Below, piece by piece: positions 46,846 through 58,935 of a DNA stretch of 64,000 bases. The notes below the pieces were generated by a model. It saw nothing but the letters and a program-made list of their open reading frames with translations, searched no databases and had not been told where the DNA came from. Every line of letters starts with the position of its first letter. The stretch's first letter is position 1. Made by a program: the position numbers and the translations under genes. This DNA comes from Adineta ricciae (Eukaryota > Rotifera > Eurotatoria > Adinetida > Adinetidae): contig CAJNOJ010000020.1 of assembly GCA_905250025.1 (NCBI GenBank), forward strand, positions 620,001-684,000, given 5' to 3'.

Positions 46846-48747
46846 ATGAGCGACGAACAAATCGTTCTACTTTCCACAGAAGTCGACGCCTTCGCTGAAG
46901 CTTTAGAAGCAGTTGAACTCGAAGATATCGGCAAAACAAGGTAGAGAGATATGTTCTTTCGTATTTTTCATACTATTGGTTATTCTGGCAGATGGCAAAC
47001 ACAACATGAGTACGTCAATAAATTGAATATGCAGGCAATTCTTGAAGCCAGTCGAAATATACATGAATATGTACGTGAAGCGATAGTCAATAACGATAAA
47101 GTAAGTAGTGACTGTGTGTTGAAGTGAGAGAATAAATCGATTTACTTTCAGCTTCCAATTCTTGTTTCTCATCTGATCACAACGGAGATTTGGCGAGAGA
47201 AGATCTTTCGTGAATTAATTGCAATGAAGTTCGAACCACGTGTGACGTTTTCTATTTACATAATCGTAGGAGAAGATGAGTCGTATTGTTTTGATCAACC
47301 GAGTTCATTCTAGTTTTATCATGAAGCATCGCTGGTTAATCTATTGGAAACGTTGATGTATCATGAAGATGTTTGTACAGCATTTGATGATCAAATACTC
47401 GATCTAGTCGATTATTGTTATCGATTATTGACAGAGGTGATCCGGAAAATCAAGCATGAGTAAGAATACGAAGATAATTATAAATTTTTATCAACGACGA
47501 CTCGATCTATTTAGAGAACAGCGAGCGCGTCAGAAAAAATCTGATGGAGATGGGAATTCGACGAATGATCTTTCTGAGAATATCAAAGTAACATATTTGA
47601 AAAGATACAATTCTCTTGTTTCATCTAACTAGTCTCGTCTAGGAACTATTAACTCAAGAAGAAACTCTTCGGTTTGACATGGCAATGAAAATGTTAAGTA
47701 TCATTCGGTACATCGCTGATTGTTTACATAAGTACGAATGGATTGTCTTCTTTATCATCTGTTTCAGCTTGTTTTCTTTTGTTAGACTACCGATTAGTGT
47801 AACAACACGTTTACTGGATAATTTCGATTTCATCTTATTACTTGTTGATTATATCGAAATGAAGCCATGGGAAAAGATGCTCGATGATGGTAGGAGATCT
47901 CAATTATCTACTCGAACAACTACAGAATGTCTTTCTAATAGGAACGTTCATGCGACATATCGATGGGAAGTGGCAAAGAATCTCCCCGGAAGATCGATAT
48001 CTGATGCCAAAAATAGAGGGACAAGTTTGGCTTGCACTGTATCAATTGCTACTCAGTCCTCATTGTTTACAAAAGTATGAATATACTGATTTTAATAAAA
48101 ATCGTATCACGAAATTACGGGCTCATCTCAACGAAGTGGTTCTTGATCAAATGCCTCATCTTGTTCAACTGCAACGTTTTCTGGAACAATTGAGTTTTAT
48201 GGAACCACCAGCTGTAAAAAAGCAACTCGTTTTAGAACAGGTATGTCAAGTATACATAGGAAGAGTTTCACAACGATTAAAATTTTTCTCAGGTAGCTGA
48301 ATTATACGATCGAATAATACGTAAATATAGAAACCAATGGCGTGATGTTGCCGAAAAACAAGCGAAAACTGTTTTAAATCCGACAAAAGCTGAAGCACAA
48401 CAACAAGCAGCACGGTAGATCATTTCATTGTTTTCCTTTATAAATCACCATTAAAAACGTGCATTAGATGGGCAAATACGATGAACTTCGATATCCTCGA
48501 GACGTTTATGAATGAAGCGCCCAAATGTGCAATGTGTGGTGAGCAAGCAACAAAACGTTGCTCACGATGTCAACGTGAATGGTACTGCCGACGGTAAGGG
48601 ATAACTAGTATTGGCTCTCGGTTATATTCTTCGCTGTTATTTTCCTTATCTAGAGAATGCCAAGTGAAACATTGGTCGAAACATAAACCCATGTGTGAAA
48701 TGCTAGTAGAAATGGTCAAAAATGAACAATCGATTAATTCCAAATGA
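46846..48747 (+). CDS. ZMYND10: ZMYND10 (BLU), dynein-arm assembly factor
   Basis: Eleven short exons in phase reproduce the whole ZMYND10 protein: HEYVNKLNMQAILEA near the start, YHEASLVNLLETLMYHEDVC, ILDLVDYCYR, then IEGQVWLALYQLLLSP and LVLEQVAELYDR. It ends with the MYND zinc finger whose seven Cys and one His are visible in CAMCGEQATKRCSRCQREWYC and CQVKHWSKHKPMC. Family knowledge: ZMYND10 is a cytoplasmic factor needed to preassemble axonemal dynein arms, so it marks an organism with motile cilia (a rotifer's corona fits). TTTCAG directly precedes the ATG, so the mRNA may be trans-spliced with almost no 5'UTR of its own. Confidence 0.97.
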
Positions 48748-48930
48748 TAATATGTCTGATTATCCGTCCAATGAATGTTTTGTTCTCTAGAAAAATCCAT
48801 GTCATTTTACTGATTTTTTTATATTGTTTTGTTTCAAAACACATGCACTATCGAATAAAAAAGGCGTTAAAACGCACTAAAATGCGGTATGAAAGTCTTC
48901 TCAGAAATATGTGTAATGTGTTCTTGCTAT

Positions 48931-51900
48931 CTACATAGCTTCTGGTAGAATGTAAGAGATATCGTCCCATGGATGACGATAGAGACCTTGTCGAAGACGT
49001 TTCTGGTCGAGAAAATGACCGATGAAGCCGAGACTTCTTCCAAGTACAAAGAGACCATTTAATGCACCATTCTCAATAAATTCCGTGGCTTCTTCAAGAG
49101 TGAAACAACCACAATGACGAAGAAGATCAACCATCGCTACACCGATACAACCATCAACATTGAGAATCAAGTTTGGTTTCTAGAGAAAGACAATTTTCAT
49201 CACAGGGTATGATTTGATTAGTGAGCACATACCTTGCTAACAGTAATCTTTTCAACTTCCAATGCATAATCAAGTAGTGGAGATGCTGGAAAGTGTTCTT
49301 TAACATATTCTTTGAGAAGAACAACACGCATATCCGGATTGTTTAGCTGAAGACAAGAAAACAAAGTATAGATGAGACAAACCCACTGTTGTTCATTACC
49401 GATTTAACTCGATGGCCAATACCCATAATCAATTGTCCTTCTTTACGCATCTTATTCACAAAGTCAGCTGGATGTAAACCAGTATCGTATGCAGCACTAA
49501 ATTGTCTTGCAGCATCATCAAGTGCACCACCAAATCGATCACCCTAAACAAACGACAACATCAACATTCTTATGGAGGTACTCATTGTTTTTTATCTTTC
49601 TCACAATGGTTAGTAATCCTGAAGCTAAGCATGAAACTAAATCTTTTCCAGCACGTGCGCAGACAATGGTATTGTGTGCACCGCTGACAGCTGGACCATG
49701 ATCAGCTGTGACCATAAGGACCATTTCTAAGAATTTGGTTGCATATTTCGGTAAACTAAAACACAATACTCTTTCTCGATTTTCCTACTCAAGATATAAA
49801 ATTCAGACAAACCGTTTTCGGAACCAGAGTAAACTGAGTACACCTCCGATACCCATATCCTCTTTGATAACATCAGTGATAGGCATGCCGGCATACAATA
49901 ATTCTTGACCTCGATCGTCAACAATACTTGTCATAAAACTGGCAGGTTTTCGGATCAAGCCAAGTTCCTGGAAAGACAAAAGTATACTATGACTAGTTGT
50001 TAGTGCTATGTTTTCTTCTATACTCGAGCCCAATCATAATCCATCGGTACGGATGGTGGCAACAGATCAGGTTTTGGAGTTAATTGTCCAGATTGAACAA
50101 GATCGACGAACACCGAACTAAAATATCGCAATCAATCTGATGTAAGATTATATTTCTTTTCTCATACTGAATTAAATCTCCAAGCTCATCGAAACTGTTT
50201 GGTACGAAAGCTCCAGCTGCTTTCAATGCCTTATTTTTCGCTACTGCTGTCTCTCGATCATTATCAGCATGCGAGCCAGCGTGACCAAATTGTACTTCGG
50301 AAGTGAACATCGATGCGCATGTGCCAATACACCAAGCGATCAATGGTTTAGTAATTCGTTTGGATTTCAATGCTTCACAAATATAATATTCTTCAATACC
50401 ACCCACCTATCATCAAAGAAAAACTGTAGACAAGTGGTTTCTATCAGAAAAGTCAAACCTCGCCCAGAAGTACGATAACTTTCGCTTCGGGATCCTTTTC
50501 GTAACGAAATATGTGGTCTGTAAATGTTGTACCTGGATAACTGAAATGAATTGGGAGCATTTTTCAGTAATGACCTATGATAAAACGCGAATAGATGCTT
50601 ACCGATCACCACCGATTGCAATACCTTCATAAACACCGTCAGAATTACGAGAAATAATGTTGTTCAGTTCATTGGACATGCCACCCGATCGAGAAACGTA
50701 GGCAACACTAAAACAAACGCAATTATGTGTTCTACTGTTTCGAATACGAGTTAGCGGATACATTACCTTCCAGGTCGATAGAGTTTCGACATAAGAATAT
50801 TGTCCAACATACCACCAGTATGACCTATCTTAAAACAACCAGCTTTCAAGCCACCAACCTGAAATGATACGAAAATCGAGTACGTAATTAGTGCATTCGA
50901 AGAAAGTATGACATACTGTTGCTGGTCCAATAAGGTAGACACCTTTCTCATTTGCCAATCGTATCATGCGTCGTGTGTATTGTTCTGGAATGCCTTCAGC
51001 AATGATTGCAATCGAACGAATCTACAATCGAGTTCATTTTCACAACGAATACCACCACTACCAATTTTGATTTACTTGTGGATATTTCATTGTTTCAATG
51101 GTACTTTCATAAGCTGATCGTAACGATGCAAAATTGATCAAAACGTCCGCATCGGGGTGTCGTTTCATACAATCTGCCATATTTTTATAGCATGGAATAA
51201 GAATTTCCTCATGACCCCAGTAAAACTTCTGTTGATGGTCACCAGTGAATGGATAGATCATAGCGACCACCGATGGCTTTGTTCGACGGCAGACATGATC
51301 GAAATCAAGCATACCTTGCACAGCCTAAACAATATCAAGTCTTGCAGTTATCTGATGCTTTCTATTCAGATCGCTTACCTTAGTTTGCATACCCCACACA
51401 ATTGCTCTGGTTGTATTTGTAAAAAGTGGCCGATTCATATTCTTTTCAACACCATTGGATAGTTTATGTGCGGGTGTGGAACTGACACCATTGACATGAG
51501 CATCTTCATTCTGGTAGAGTAGAACAGATACTGATTTATACTAAATAATCAATGATGAAGTACGAACCGTAACTGGCGGACGTTCCTGCGATGTACTTGA
51601 ACTTCTGGTGGTTTTAAGTTGTTCATTGAAGTTTGTTTTTGGTTGCTATACAAACATTAGATACAGCTCTCGAACATTTTCGTGTAGTAAATCTACTTAC
51701 ATTAACACTCGTTGAAAGCAAGAAATTTGCTGTTGTTAATTCAGCTTGTTCAGGTGGAATAATCGGACGTTTACCTGCATAGATGGAAACTATGTAATAA
51801 AGGTTCATAAGAATCATTTTTTACCGAGCGCCATTCCAACAATAGCTGTCATATGTGTTTCAGGTCCAAAGACATGGATAGGTACACCTAATGATGCACC

Positions 51901-53398
51901 AACTTCGCGCATAATACGTAAACCTTCTTGATAGTTTGGACCAGCTCGTCGTACAAAAATCGATATTTTATATTCAATTAGACGTTCACGATACTCTTGC
52001 AAAGCTTTGACAATGCCCTGAAATAGAATCGTTATCACTCATACTGAAAACTACGTCTGTTTTCTTTCTTCCACATACTTTAAACGTTGCTGCTACGTTG
52101 GTGAAGTTAGCAATACCACCACCAATGATTAGAATCTTTCCATCAGCATTCTTGTCTTTTGTCATCAATGATAGAATTGTTTTGGCATATTCATAAGTCT
52201 GCTGTTCACTTGGCGCGCCTGAATATTCACCGTAATTGGCCAGTTCTGCGGAAAATCCAAGATCACAGATAGTATCACTAAAAAAAAAGAAAATAAGCCT
52301 TTCATTATTGAACAGTATTCAATTAACCTGTAAATGACCGATGCACCACCACCGGCAACCATAGTCCATACACGACCTTTGGGATTTAAAACAGTTAGTT
52401 TTAATGAGGCACCTGATTTAGCATCAAGTTCAGCAATGTAAGCTTCCTAGAAGTCTACTTAGGATCAAGAGAATTTGAATATAAATTCTTCGTACTTCAG
52501 CATAGGCATCTCGACCGAATGGTGGTGGAAATTCGATTTTACCCCATTTCGAAGCACATAAATAATCAGCTGTTTGATCGAGTCGACTTGCCAAATCCAA
52601 AATGTGAACTGACTTGGATGTAACTACTAATGGATTAACTTCTAAGTACGTAAATTGTAAATCCATATAAACTGCATATAATTTAGAAATAAATTCTGAT
52701 AAAAGTCTAAAATCGCAACAAAATAGTCAATGAAATGAAAAGATTCTCGTTTGCAAACGTACGTTCGTCGATCATTTGGTACATTTTTCAAAAGAGTGTT
52801 TTCCATAGTTTTATCATCGAATGGATCATCGATAGCAACTAAATATTGCAATGCTTTGGAATCAACATCACCAATGTCGATACCACCTTCATGATGAAAG
52901 AGTATAACTTCACCTTCGCGATTCGAGTAAATACATATGTACATTTCATCCGCATTTTCATGACTAAGATACGGTTCAATAATAAAATGTTTCAATTTGC
53001 CTGTTGTGTGTCCAATCTGCATTTCAAACATGTGGTTTTTTTTATTGTGAGGGATGGAATACAACTACTTACAGATATCTCTTTGTTGAGATTTTCTGCA
53101 ATAAACTCTTTCGCTCCTTGAAGGTCTACATTTGCTTTGATTAAACCAAGTTTTCCACGTCGTTTGATCAGTTGATCAGGCTTGGCAACCAATCTCTACA
53201 AAGCAAATCAATATGTTCGAACTGCCATCAGCGCGAATCTTTTCCTACTTCTGATTTTAACCAGGCATTGCTTGCAACTAGCTCATTCCAGTCCGTGTCA
53301 GCATCAATACCAACACATCGACATTCGGCTGCTGTTGAACCGAGATATTTATTCAAAATCTTTTTACCAGTAACTTCGTAAATTGCTTTTGTTGACAT
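48931..53398 (-). CDS. ACLY: ATP-citrate lyase
   Basis: About twenty short exons encode the full-length animal-type fused enzyme. The N-terminal ATP-grasp half starts [19 protein letters not shown] and contains [32 protein letters not shown] and [11 protein letters not shown]. The CoA-binding part has [10 protein letters not shown] and [12 protein letters not shown] Ser/Thr linker ([11 protein letters not shown]) follows. The succinyl-CoA-synthetase-like part includes [28 protein letters not shown] and the phosphohistidine loop FGHAGS. The citrate-synthase-like part ends [24 protein letters not shown] and [12 protein letters not shown]. It makes cytosolic acetyl-CoA and oxaloacetate from citrate, CoA and ATP for lipid synthesis. 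A TTTCAG acceptor lies 16 nt upstream of the ATG. Confidence 0.97.
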
Positions 53399-53737
53399 TT
53401 TAGTCGATTATCTGAAAGTCAGTTTCAAAGAAAGAATATTTTCGTGAGTGATATATAGTCAATTGATTCGGTAGTAACAAACAATGCATTTGAATCCATC
53501 TGTCGCCAGACCCACTGTAAATAACCTTTACTATTTTATCTCGAGGAAAGAAGAAAAAATAACGAAAGGCGGTCCATTTTGACTTCGACTATGATGTACT
53601 TATATATAATCGACGCAGAATGAGGTGATCGTGAGGTGAGCGTTAGGGGAAGCGTATGATCTTGGGGGTGATGTGTATTTGAATGTGCGAATGATAGCAG
53701 AAAGTCAACATTTGTTTTTGTACGTGAAACTGATAAT
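53399..53737. other. divergent promoter region ACLY / F-box gene
   Basis: 339 bp between oppositely transcribed ATP-citrate lyase and the F-box protein gene; probably a shared bidirectional promoter. No repeat or ORF of note. Confidence 0.5.
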
Positions 53738-55394
53738 ATGCGTACATTCAAACGCGATCGTCGACTGATGCCATCTGTAAGGAGAATCGGTTGTCAACGA
53801 AGAAAACAGAGAAATGAAGTAGAGAAACAAAAAAGTAAATTAATAAAGCACTCATCGCGTGGATGGAATATGGCAAGTTCAAAATCGAATCAAAATCGTC
53901 AATCTTTGACTAAAAAGACGACAACTGTATTTCCTTTACCTAATGCAACCAAACCACGTTATAGAGTGGTGCATAAGACTGAAATCAATGAATTTTCTGA
54001 TGATTTAATTTTGAGTATTTTTCGTTACCTGTCGCCCATCGATTTGCTCAATGTAGGCATTATCTGTCGACGATGGTAAATTTCACCTGCAAACCTTGCA
54101 CATGCCATAATTCTTTGTTTTGCATCTTGTTAGGCATGCCATTTCTCAAGATGAAAGTCTCTGGCGTTCATTAGTTCACTCCTATGGCCTTCACCAAACT
54201 GTATCGAATCTAACAAGCAAACAACTAGTTCAAAAGTATCTCAATCGTCAAATTAATATTCAATTACAAAAGCTTTTTCCGGTTAAATTCGATAAATACA
54301 AATCGTATACCGGTGTACTTGATTATGAGACGATATTCCAAAAATATTCCGATCGGTTTCAGTTTTGTCTCGCGTTTTGCGATGACAAGCATAACGTCAT
54401 CTGGTCACAAAAGTATGAGACAATTAAGTTTTTCGATATCAGTATGTCAGTCCGTTGGCTGGAGATAACAATGCCAGATTTATTAACTCGTATACATTTT
54501 CTCCGACTTTTCGTCAATGTTTCCATCAAGATTAACACGCGACCGAATCGTACTCGTTTACCGCAAGGAAATGAACAATTAGCAGATGTCACGGAGAAGC
54601 CAATTCAGTGCACTCAAACGATTCAATCGTTGTTACGCGAATATAAATTCGAATGGAATTTGTTTCGAACTCGATCTGTTCCATTAACAAAAGACCCTAA
54701 ATCTCCTATACTTATATCCAGATTAGCAAATGAAGATGATCTTCTAATTGGTTACTACGAAAAAGATAAATCTATTGCTTTTGTCGTCTTCAATATTAAC
54801 TACTTGTCATTTCGCGAACTTTTCTTTGCCGGTCTTCGTACAACAGATTCCACGATGTATCGTTCGTTGTCGAATCATATAGTTGGCTCACAGTTTCCAA
54901 GACCAAACGATATGGAAGTGTCTGTGTTCATCTGTCTTCGAAATATGACCACCAAATTCCTACGGCATCGGTTTGTTAACTGTCGAATAAAATATTCCCC
55001 ATCGCCAGTCATTGAAATGATACGTATCACCGATATGAACAATGAATTAGGACCTGAGTTGTCTGAATTACCCAAATTCAACTGGAAAACCGGTATTTTC
55101 AAAGGAACAATCACTGATATCTTTCTCATTGATGTTATTGTATTAAATGAAGACAAAAATGTTTCATTTAGTGTCACTCTCCCTGCCACATTAACTGCAG
55201 GCAACGTTGGCGAGGAATCCAGTCAAGGAAGCGATTATATTCTTTCATCAAATGTATGGAATATCAAAGCAGCATCTCAGTGCAATAATACCATTCAACT
55301 CAACGGAACTATTATGCGGCTTGACAGTGAATATTGCGCCTTGGGACGAGATTCACAATCATGGCATTTACAAAATATGACTTGTTCTTTTTGA
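53738..55394 (+). CDS. F-box protein, FBXO15-like
   Basis: Two exons (53738-54075, 54134-55394) join in phase into about 532 residues. A basic N-terminal tail (~1-80) precedes the F-box, INEFSDDLILSIFRYLSP then DLLNVGIICRRWHAISQD, which is split by the intron at its conserved RRW. The remaining ~400 residues show blocks in the same order as vertebrate FBXO15, such as LLIGYYEKDKSIAFVVFNI, NWKTGIFKGTITDIFLIDV and a late strand-rich region; that link is moderate. Family knowledge: F-box proteins dock on SKP1 to bring substrates to the SCF ligase, and an SKP1-like gene with an altered F-box-contacting tail lies in this window. The first ATG is used; a later ATG at about residue 45 would also keep the F-box. 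Confidence 0.83.
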
Positions 55395-55553
55395 TTCTCT
55401 GTTGTATGAAATGTTGATTCATTGCGTGCGCTCCAAGATTTATTGCTTATTTTTCACTTTGATGATTCGGTACTTGCACAACGTTGAGTAAAAGAAATAC
55501 GTTATAAAAAAACACATTTGTTCTGTCTTGTAACTTTTGAAATGGAATGAAGT

Positions 55554-56841
55554 ATGTCGATGGCATCAGATCAATACATTGCATACTTTCCCGACTACGC
55601 ACACAGTCTTTGTCAACGATTCGTTAAAAATACAACACGACGTGATGCACTTCCAGATATCCAATTTTTCCTTGCTCACTATCGAGCATTTCCATGTGTA
55701 TTAAAATGCACCGTTGGAAAATCTAATGATCTATATCACAACGCATCCATTTTACACTACTTGCACAGCGAATTCAATCATGAACCCAAAAATGACGTCG
55801 TTATACAAAAATTTCATCAGAAATCGAAGCAGTTCTATGCGACGTAAGCATTTCTGAAAAGGAAGATCTAAGTTCATTCGTTTCTTCATCTAGTCTTCGT
55901 CTTTGCGACCTTCAAAATGGTATTATAATATATATGAAACATGCAAACTTAGTCTTCGATGTTGACAATCCGAATAATTGTATTCCAGATCTTATGGATG
56001 ATTATTTTCTCGTATCCAAACAAATTTTGGTCTATCACCTTCCAGATGTCGAGAAGCAAGCGCATGATGTCGCTCGTGAGATTACCAAACGAATTGTATT
56101 CCTTAGAAAAACGCTGCGATTGCGTTTAATTTGCAGTCGACCACAAGCAGGATTGTGTTTGAAATGTATTCAATTAAGGAAACCCTTGATTTATGACTTG
56201 GCATTACATTATGGAGAAAAGTTTGTACAAGTTCACGAAAGTATTCTGAAGAATTTGAATAAAACTGACGGACACGGCATTGTTCTTCTACATGGATTAC
56301 CTGGTAGTGGTAAGTGACAAGCACTATGTAATGTAGTCCTACGTAATTTCAGTATTGTATAGGTAAAACGCATTATATTCGTTATTTGATCGGTGAGATA
56401 GATGATAAATCACTAATTTATTTACCCCCGGACATGGCCAAAGATCTGACGAAACCGGAAGTATTAACTTTTTTACTTGGGCATCCGAACTCGATATTAG
56501 TTATCGAGGATGCTGAAAATATTATCGGCGATCGGAGTGAACAAGTTTTGAATATGAACCAGGCTGTTGCGAATATACTGAATTTATCCGATGGGTTACT
56601 AGGTGATGCGATACATATGCAAATCATCGCCACGTTCAACTGCGACTTAACTGTGGTTGATAAAGCATTGCTACGCAAAGGAAGATTGATTGCACAGTAC
56701 AATTTCGGCAAACTCGATGTAAATAGTGCGAAAATTCTCTCGACAAAATTAGGTTTCGGAGTGGAAAACATCACCGCACCGATGACTTTAGCCGAAATTT
56801 ACAATCAAGAAAAAGAAGAGGAAAACGATACTCTTGTTTGA
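55554..56841 (+). CDS. AAA-family ATPase of bacterial type
   Basis: Three exons (55554-55843, 55894-56309, 56363-56841) join in phase into 394 residues. The first ~260 residues have no recognised domain. A single AAA ATPase core follows: Walker A HGLPGSGKTHYIR (completed across the last intron), a loop YLPPDMAKDL, the Walker B region SILVIEDAEN (ED in place of the usual DE), the sensor ATFNCDLTVVD and the box KGRLIAQYNFGKL, then PMTLAEIYNQE at the end. This pattern matches my recollection of soluble AAA ATPases of Bacteroidetes and some amoebae more than animal AAA proteins. Substrate unknown. Introns show that the gene is nuclear and settled, not contamination. It lies 159 bp after the F-box gene on the same strand. 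Confidence 0.86.
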
Positions 56842-56990
56842 AGTGACATAGTTTTGTATTAAAAAAGAATGAAAATATATATTTTAAAAAAGATCATTCT
56901 AAAATATAATTACAATTGATATGATAAGCGGAATAAGAAAGATATGAGTGTATGTCATTCGGTGAGAATCTTTGATCACAGATAAGTTTA

Positions 56991-58426
56991 TCAGATCCAT
57001 TTTTTCTCAAAATTGAAATTGAATGATTGTTTTACCGCTGTACGTGGTGTGTATGAAGCAGGACCAGGCTGTTCAGCAGCTGTAGTGGTATCAATGGCCC
57101 ATCGACTGGTGTTAGAGACAAAGGCTGCTGAGGACATATATTTCTTTTCGACTTCTTTAAAACCACAAACTTCATAAGCGCCCGGACCAGGGAATGGTGC
57201 TTCAGGTGCCGGTGGAATGGCTGGCGCTGAAATGGTTAAATACGGATGGCGTCTAAAGGAAAATATAAGTTTAAACGAGCTTGTGTGATAGAACATACGG
57301 AAAGATTTGTCGGTTTGGTTCTTCAGTCGGCTTCTGAAATGGTCGGTAATCAGCTGGTCCTGGCAACTACAATAATAGAAGGTCGATGCTTATCTAACCT
57401 AGGTGTGAATTAGACATATACTTCAGGTCCGGATTGTGATCCGAATGCATCTCGTTTTGAAGTTGATTTAAAGCTGGATTGATGGATAGGTCGTAATGTT
57501 CGTGTAGCTGTATCGTCGACATTGTATGCATCTACAAACGAAAACTTCGTTCTTTGTTCACATGAAGCAAGAGCCGACACGAACCAGGAGCTGGTGAAAT
57601 AAAGTGGTTGTTTGTTTGAGCGGATCGTCTTGTATGTGAAAGGAAAGCTGCTCTTGCTGCAACGTTGTTTGCTTTTCCCGTTCGCTTTAAACCTCGTGTA
57701 ACCTGCAAGAAACAATGGAAAATAAATTTCTCTTGACAAAAAAAACGGTATGAATAACCAACATCATATTGATTCGGTGCAGGAAGTGATGTTTTTGATG
57801 AGAGTGGCCGTTCGGCAATGGGCTTTTGAAACATACTGGAATATTTTGCTCGATTGAAATCATGGTAATTATTGCCGAATCTGGATGAAATATTATAGGT
57901 TGTAGGCGCTGGAGCGCTTGACACACCATTTGTAAAACCCTCTCGTCTACTCTATATTAAAGATGTCAATACACTAACAGACATTCATAGTATTTCAACA
58001 AACTTTCGAAGCGAAACCGCCGGAGCCTTTTTTTGAATCGGACGTTTTCTCCAATTGTTTATCGATCGCCTGTACAGTTTGATATTGGCCAGGACCCGGT
58101 GTGAAGCTCTGCAGTAGAAAATTATATCAAACATGCAGTGGAACAATTGAATGTTTTGTTTTACCGTTTCGTATTGAAAACGCTTAGCAGTCTGGTAAAA
58201 GCCTTTTCTCTCATTATTTTTACTAACAATTGTTAGATAACGTGATGGAATCGATGCAACACCAGCAGATGCAACAGTGAATCCTATGAAGAAATTTCAA
58301 TTGAGAATACTATTTGAAAAAAATCAATCTTCCACCTCGTTGAACTTTGGCGCCTTCCGATTGCACTCGTTGAGGTTTCTGAGGCATCTCACCTCTCACG
58401 ATACTATCCGTTCCTGAAATGGTCAT
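56991..58426 (-). CDS. STPG1: STPG1-like sperm-tail PG-rich repeat protein
   Basis: About seven exons. The protein has the PG-rich repeats of the STPG/ODF3 (SHIPPO) family: SFTPGPGQY, APAPTTYNI, LPAPNQYDV, SPAPGSY, LPGPADY, FPGPGAYEV and EQPGPASYTP, each followed by a basic stretch. Repeat number, length and order fit STPG1. Family knowledge: such proteins bind microtubules of cilia and flagella, some as inner-lumen proteins, and STPG1 was also named MAPO2 for a role in apoptosis. The ATG is 2 nt after TTTTAG, and the stop of the CENPV-like gene is only 27 bp upstream, so the two are probably co-transcribed. Confidence 0.88.
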
Positions 58427-58428
58427 AT

Positions 58429-58435
58429 CTAAAAC
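58429..58435 (-). promoter_or_regulatory. candidate trans-splice acceptor between CENPV and STPG1
   Basis: GTTTTAG sits inside a 27-bp gap between a stop codon and the next ATG and is followed by AT-ATG. Such a gap leaves no room for a promoter. Confidence 0.6.
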
Positions 58436-58453
58436 AGCAACAGGAATATCATT

Positions 58454-58861
58454 TTATTTAATATCAAATGGATTCTTTTCGCCTGTCTGAGCACACTCAT
58501 CCATCGACTTTTCCCAATTTTCGCCATCAAAGTCAAGATATTCAATCGATTTTATCGTATCACTATCGATACAATGTGGCATAACACCATAACAATCGGG
58601 ATTACTTCGTGGTTGATAGAAGCTCTGGACACCACATACTCGACAAAACATATGTTGAGCTTTATGCGTATTGAACGTGTATGTTGTTAGATGATCCGCA
58701 CCAGTTAACAATTTGAATTGCCGTTTTGGAATAATAAAATGATTATTTTGTTTCTTACGACAAATGGAACAATTACATCGAAATACGCGTATATCAGCAG
58801 GTGCTTCGACTTCAAACTTAATTGCACCACAATGGCAACTGCCTAGATGTTTAACTAACAT
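58454..58861 (-). CDS. CENPV: CENPV / GFA-domain zinc protein
   Basis: A single-exon 135-residue protein made only of the GFA (glutathione-dependent formaldehyde-activating enzyme-like) fold. Zinc ligands are visible in SCHCGAIKF, FRCNCSICRKK and FCRVCGVQSFY; TYTFNTHKAQH and PRSNPDCYGVMPHC follow. The match to the C-terminal half of animal CENPV is close and unbroken, but the Pro/basic N-terminal region of vertebrate CENPV is missing. Family knowledge: CENPV acts at centromeres and microtubules, while bacterial relatives are linked to formaldehyde metabolism; activity here is unknown. The stop TAA is embedded in an AATAAA. It lies 74 bp after mL40 and 27 bp before STPG1. Confidence 0.95.
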   Translation of the reverse strand: MLVKHLGSCHCGAIKFEVEAPADIRVFRCNCSICRKKQNNHFIIPKRQFKLLTGADHLTTYTFNTHKAQHMFCRVCGVQSFYQPRSNPDCYGVMPHCIDSDTIKSIEYLDFDGENWEKSMDECAQTGEKNPFDIK

Positions 58862-58863
58862 AT

Positions 58864-58870
58864 CTAAAAC
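58864..58870 (-). promoter_or_regulatory. candidate trans-splice acceptor before CENPV
   Basis: GTTTTAG followed by AT-ATG, the same layout as in front of STPG1, 74 bp after the mL40 stop. AATAAA lies in the gap. Confidence 0.6.
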
Positions 58871-58935
58871 GGCAAAACAAACAATTAATTGACTAGTTAG
58901 ATGGTATGTGTATTTATTAAGAAAGAAATCATGTT

